From an uncultured Schlesneria sp. (lineage in GTDB: Bacteria; Planctomycetota; Planctomycetia; Planctomycetales; Planctomycetaceae), in NCBI GenBank assembly GCA_903858935.1, contig CAIOKO010000039.1:20199-84198 (forward strand): a DNA stretch of 64,000 nt. The letters run 5' to 3'. Of this stretch, positions 60,956 through 64,000 are shown one piece after another. The stretch's first letter is position 1. Each line of letters opens with the position of its first letter. The notes under the pieces are model-generated. The model ran no database searches and was not told the origin of the DNA. It saw nothing but the letters and a program-made list of their open reading frames with translations. The position numbers and the translations under genes are program-made.

Positions 60956-62404
60956 ATGTTTGATGCATTTCATTTGCTCGGACTACTTGCAGTAGGAACC
61001 GGACATCAGCTCACCGAAATAGAAGACGTTGGATTGGTCTTCAAAGTGCTCGGGTTGCTGGTGGTCGGTGCACCGGTGATGATGTTCGCAACGCTTGGTA
61101 TCGCTTCGCTGTTACGCGATCGGCCTCTCAGTGAACGTGTCATTGCGCGATGTGTACAGACGGGAATCATCACCGGCTTGGTCGCATCAATTGCCATGCT
61201 GGGCTTGATGCTTTTCTGGAACGATACCCAGGTTCCCATCGAGTTCGGCAGCTGGGTGCATGTCAAAGACTACCATTTTGTTTTTAAATTCGAGTTCGAC
61301 AAGCTGTCGGTTCCATTTGTCATACTCACTTTCATTTTGTGCGGAACGATCGGCGCATTCGCAAACCGATATTTGCATCGCGAACGGGGTTTCAATCGGT
61401 TTTTCGTGCTGTTGTCGCTGTTCGTTGTAGGGATGGTGACGACTTCACTGGCGGGGACTGTGGAAACACTATTCACAGGATGGGAACTGGTCGGTCTGTC
61501 CTCTGCATTATTGGTTGCGTTCTTTCATGAACGTCCCGCACCGGCAACCAACGGGTTACATGTCTGGATCGTTTATCGTGTTTCTGACGCAGCGCTGCTC
61601 CTGGCGTCAATCGCCCTGCACCATATGAAGGGCGAGGGCGATTTCGACAAACTGCTGACGGGCGAATGGCCCATGGTCGGAACGCCGCTCGAACCCAATC
61701 AGGCCTTTTTTGTCGGCCTGCTGCTTCTTGTGGCTGCAATGGGAAAATCGGCGATGGTTCCATTTTCAGGCTGGTTGCCTCGGGCTATGGAAGGTCCGAC
61801 GCCGTCCAGTGCGATCTTCTACGGAGCTCTTTCGGTCCATCTTGGTGCGTTTCTTTTGCTTCGCTTCAGCCCCATCATCGAACGATCACCTGCTTTACAA
61901 GTGCTGATCGTCGTTGTGGGCCTGTTAACAGCCTTGTTTGCAACTTTTGCCGGGACCGTCCAGACGGATATCAAGAGTGCACTCTCCTTTGCATCGCTGT
62001 CGCAAGTCGGACTGATTTTCGCCGAAATAGGACTCGGTTTTCGGTACATTGCTCTGGTTCACATTCTGGGTCACGGCTGCCTGCGAACTCTTCAGTTTCT
62101 GAGAGCTCCAACATTGCTTTACGACTATCGAACGATGGAAGATGCGATTGGCGAACGTTTGCCTAAGTTTTCCGGCGCGTGGCTCAGCAGGGCCGAAGAA
62201 TCGGTGCGCACCTGGTATTACCGCCTGGCGATGGAGCGAGGATATCTGGATTCCTTCTTGAAAAACTACATTGTCAATCCGTTTCTCGTCTTTCTGCGAC
62301 GATGCGATGCTCTCGAACAAGCATGGACAAAGATGCTCGCTGGAAACGAACCTTCCAAAGCCCCGACCTCAGAGGCCTCGCCAACTCTTGAGGAACTACT
62401 ATGA
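60956..62404 (+). CDS. dabB: DabB-type NuoL/MrpA-like proton-conducting membrane subunit
   Basis: 482 residues with about 12 membrane helices. The proton-path residues of complex I antiporter-like subunits are present: Glu in TLFTGWELVGLSSALLVAFF and Lys in AAMGKSAMVPFSGWLPRAME, with GPTPSSAIFYGALSVHLGAF and VQTDIKSALSFASLSQVGLI after them. The C-terminus ends in an amphipathic tail (SFLKNYIVNPFLVFLRRCDA) instead of the long lateral helix of NuoL. It should pass protons to drive DabA. Its stop overlaps the next start (ATGA). Confidence 0.9.
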   Translation: MFDAFHLLGLLAVGTGHQLTEIEDVGLVFKVLGLLVVGAPVMMFATLGIASLLRDRPLSERVIARCVQTGIITGLVASIAMLGLMLFWNDTQVPIEFGSWVHVKDYHFVFKFEFDKLSVPFVILTFILCGTIGAFANRYLHRERGFNRFFVLLSLFVVGMVTTSLAGTVETLFTGWELVGLSSALLVAFFHERPAPATNGLHVWIVYRVSDAALLLASIALHHMKGEGDFDKLLTGEWPMVGTPLEPNQAFFVGLLLLVAAMGKSAMVPFSGWLPRAMEGPTPSSAIFYGALSVHLGAFLLLRFSPIIERSPALQVLIVVVGLLTALFATFAGTVQTDIKSALSFASLSQVGLIFAEIGLGFRYIALVHILGHGCLRTLQFLRAPTLLYDYRTMEDAIGERLPKFSGAWLSRAEESVRTWYYRLAMERGYLDSFLKNYIVNPFLVFLRRCDALEQAWTKMLAGNEPSKAPTSEASPTLEELL

Positions 62405-63852
62405 GTGAATTGCATTTTCCCTGGCTGGAAATGTCAGTGTTGATTGCCTTGATCGGGGCCATCTGGGTGGGACGGCTGCGAGATCAGTTTGTTGCCAGCC
62501 GCCATTCGCTTTTCTTCAACACGCTTGTACTGATCACAACCGTGGGAGCGTGGATCGATTACGAATTTATCAATCCCCCCGGACGTCCGCCGAGTGAAGC
62601 ACAAGACTTCTGGAATCCGCTGACAAAACTGATGGGGCGACCGGTCTTCGTCATGGACCCATTGAGTGCTCCATTGTTGTCGCTTGTGGCACTGTTGTAT
62701 TTCCTGGTCTCGCTAACGACTTTGAGAACGAAGATCCGACGGTTCAGCTTTGCCTGGACGCTGGCATCGGAAGCGATCTTGCTCGCGACGTTCTGCTGCG
62801 AAGAACCCTGGCTGATCATTGGACTGCTGGCTGCGGGGACAGTGCCACCTTATCTCGAATTGCGTGCACGCGGACAGAACACGGGCGTTTACGTGAAACA
62901 TATGGCCCTCTTTATCGCCATGCTGATCATCGGTCAGTCATTTGTGGATTATGAAGGAAGTGAAGGGCGCGTTCATTCCTTGTGGGCGATCATTCCGCTA
63001 TTGATCGCGGTCTTCATTCGCACGGGTATCGCCCCGTTCCATTGCTGGATGGGCGATCTATTCGACCGGGCAACCTTTGGGACAGCCTTGCTAGTCGCCA
63101 TGCCACTCGTTGGCGCTTACGCCACGATACGGCTGGTACTTCCCATCGCGCCTGACTGGGTCTTACGGACGATCGGACTTTTGTCATTGATTTCTGCTGT
63201 CTATGCTGCAGGAATTGCACTGGTTCAGAAAGACGCACGTCGGTTCTTCTGCTACTTGTTCCTCAGTTATTCGGCAATTGTCCTTGCCGGTCTGGAAGCG
63301 GTGACTCCAATCAGCCTGACCGGTGCGCTCTGTGTCTGGATGGCTGTGAGTATTTCGCTCGGAGGATTCGGTCTGACATTACGTGCCCTGGAAGCACGCC
63401 GTGGCCGTTTGTCGCTGCAAAATTTTCAGGGCTTATATGATCATACGCCCGCACTTGCGGTCCTGTTCATGATTACTGGCCTCGCGAGTGTCGGTTTTCC
63501 TGGAACGTTCGGGTTTGTCGGAACCGAGATGCTTGTGGACGGAGCCGTTGAAGCGTTTCCGTATGTCGGGGTTGCCATTGTCTTCGCGTCAGCGTTGAAC
63601 GGTATTGCCGTGGTTCATGCCTACTTTCGACTTTTCACGGGAACGCGGCATACTTCGCTTGTCTCGCTGGGGATCGGCAGGCGAGAAAAGTTTGCCGTCG
63701 TTTCACTCACGGCCCTGATTTTGATCGGAGGGCTCGTCCCCCAGTACAATGTCAGTTCTCGCTATCGGGCGGCTGTCAGGATTTTGCGGGAACGAAGCGC
63801 TCTATCAACCAGACCGACCATTGAGGAAGAAGAAACGCACGGAAATCATTGA
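62401..63852 (+). CDS. Second NuoM/MrpD-like membrane subunit of the DAB locus
   Basis: 483 residues, about 13 membrane helices. Fold landmarks: FVMDPLSAPLLSLVALLYFL, FIRTGIAPFHCWMGDLFDRA, IALVQKDARRFFCYLFLSYS and IVLAGLEAV, then LASVGFPGTFGFVGTEMLVD. The key positions differ from DabB: the TM5 Glu site reads EPWLIIGLLAAGTVPPYLEL, and the TM7 Lys is Arg (IRTGIAPF). It overlaps dabB by 4 bp and is clearly co-translated. It could be a structural or regulatory partner, or a second channel with altered coupling. Confidence 0.82.
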   Translation: MSELHFPWLEMSVLIALIGAIWVGRLRDQFVASRHSLFFNTLVLITTVGAWIDYEFINPPGRPPSEAQDFWNPLTKLMGRPVFVMDPLSAPLLSLVALLYFLVSLTTLRTKIRRFSFAWTLASEAILLATFCCEEPWLIIGLLAAGTVPPYLELRARGQNTGVYVKHMALFIAMLIIGQSFVDYEGSEGRVHSLWAIIPLLIAVFIRTGIAPFHCWMGDLFDRATFGTALLVAMPLVGAYATIRLVLPIAPDWVLRTIGLLSLISAVYAAGIALVQKDARRFFCYLFLSYSAIVLAGLEAVTPISLTGALCVWMAVSISLGGFGLTLRALEARRGRLSLQNFQGLYDHTPALAVLFMITGLASVGFPGTFGFVGTEMLVDGAVEAFPYVGVAIVFASALNGIAVVHAYFRLFTGTRHTSLVSLGIGRREKFAVVSLTALILIGGLVPQYNVSSRYRAAVRILRERSALSTRPTIEEEETHGNH

Positions 63853-63905
63853 GACTTCGCACGTCAAACATCCGATGGTAGTTGCCTTCCAGCAGCAGAT
63901 GAGAA

Positions 63906-63950
63906 CGAAACCCCACCTCCCCCGTGGCGGTGGTTAACGGGCCTTTGCAC
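63906..63950 (+). repeat. Dispersed intergenic palindromic repeat, copy 3
   Basis: CGAAACCCCACCTCCCCCGT, then GGCGGTGG and TTAACGGGCCTTTGCACC. Same block order and orientation as the copies at 7741 and 32345. It lies 53 bp after the stop of the second DAB membrane gene, where it could also act as a transcript-end structure. Confidence 0.75.
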
Positions 63951-64000
63951 CAACGGCCCATAATTCACAGTTACGATTGGAGTAAAATCCTAGGGCAAAG

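Overview
The window looks like chromosomal DNA of a Planctomycetota bacterium (Planctomycetaceae type). The evidence is the mix of genes: a DUF1080 C-terminus, an ECF sigma factor paired with a large membrane anti-sigma protein, a PEP-CTERM protein, a G8/CEMIP-like secreted protein, a secreted ceramidase-like protein, an NHLRC2-like thioredoxin/NHL protein and a DabA/DabB carbon-uptake locus. Gene density is moderate, intergenic regions carry palindromic repeats, and many proteins have signal peptides. No rRNA, complete tRNA, CRISPR array or insertion sequence was seen.

Layout. 1-8.4 kb: DUF1080 tail, ROK sugar kinase, orphan sugar-type ABC ATPase, secreted hydrolase, OmpH/Skp-like lipoprotein, an ECF sigma/anti-sigma pair with its own sigmaE-like promoter, and a CopZ-like Fe-S metallochaperone. 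8.4-16.8 kb: one long minus-strand run thyX - LarA-like protein - GH43-like protein - small helical protein - peptide-binding protein - DppB-type permease - membrane protein - acpS, with two stop/start overlaps. 17-32 kb: housekeeping and planctomycete-specific genes (FHA protein, Tat protein, methyltransferase, yqgF, PD-(D/E)XK-like protein, SGNH hydrolase, rph, NHLRC2-like protein, a degenerate AroD-AroE fusion, nrnA-like DHH protein, GH63-like glycosidase, HEAT-like protein).

32.4-40.4 kb is an accessory island. At its left edge a 3' half-tRNA abuts the decayed C-terminus of a PIN toxin, followed by a tyrosine integrase, an excisionase-like protein, an AAA/wHTH ATPase and a Rep_trans-type initiator. 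The initiator is split by one in-frame TAG. Beyond it are about 1.5 kb of non-coding or decayed DNA, a hypothetical secreted protein, three antitoxin-like genes without toxins, a fragment resembling a second integrase tail, and strong hairpins. The right boundary is not resolved.

40.6-48.8 kb: ceramidase-like protein, NhaD/CitMHS-type antiporter, RluA-type pseudouridine synthase, and kdsD followed by a 1025-residue LptC/LptA-like protein. This order echoes the kdsD-lptC-lptA order of proteobacterial LPS-export operons. 49.4-53.6 kb: a secreted trio (PEP-CTERM protein, beta-propeller, G8 protein). 54.2-57.6 kb: dusB and an OmpR-type two-component system. 57.7-63.9 kb: dabA, a NuoL-like dabB and a second NuoM-like subunit that lacks the canonical proton-path residues. 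Three copies of one intergenic repeat lie at about 7.74, 32.35 and 63.91 kb.

All calls come from reading the sequence and from knowledge of families; no database search was run. The observations I rank highest are the split rep gene, the half-tRNA/PIN junction, the three-gene DAB locus, the kdsD/Lpt-like linkage, the apparently dead AroD-AroE fusion and the autoregulatory ECF promoter.
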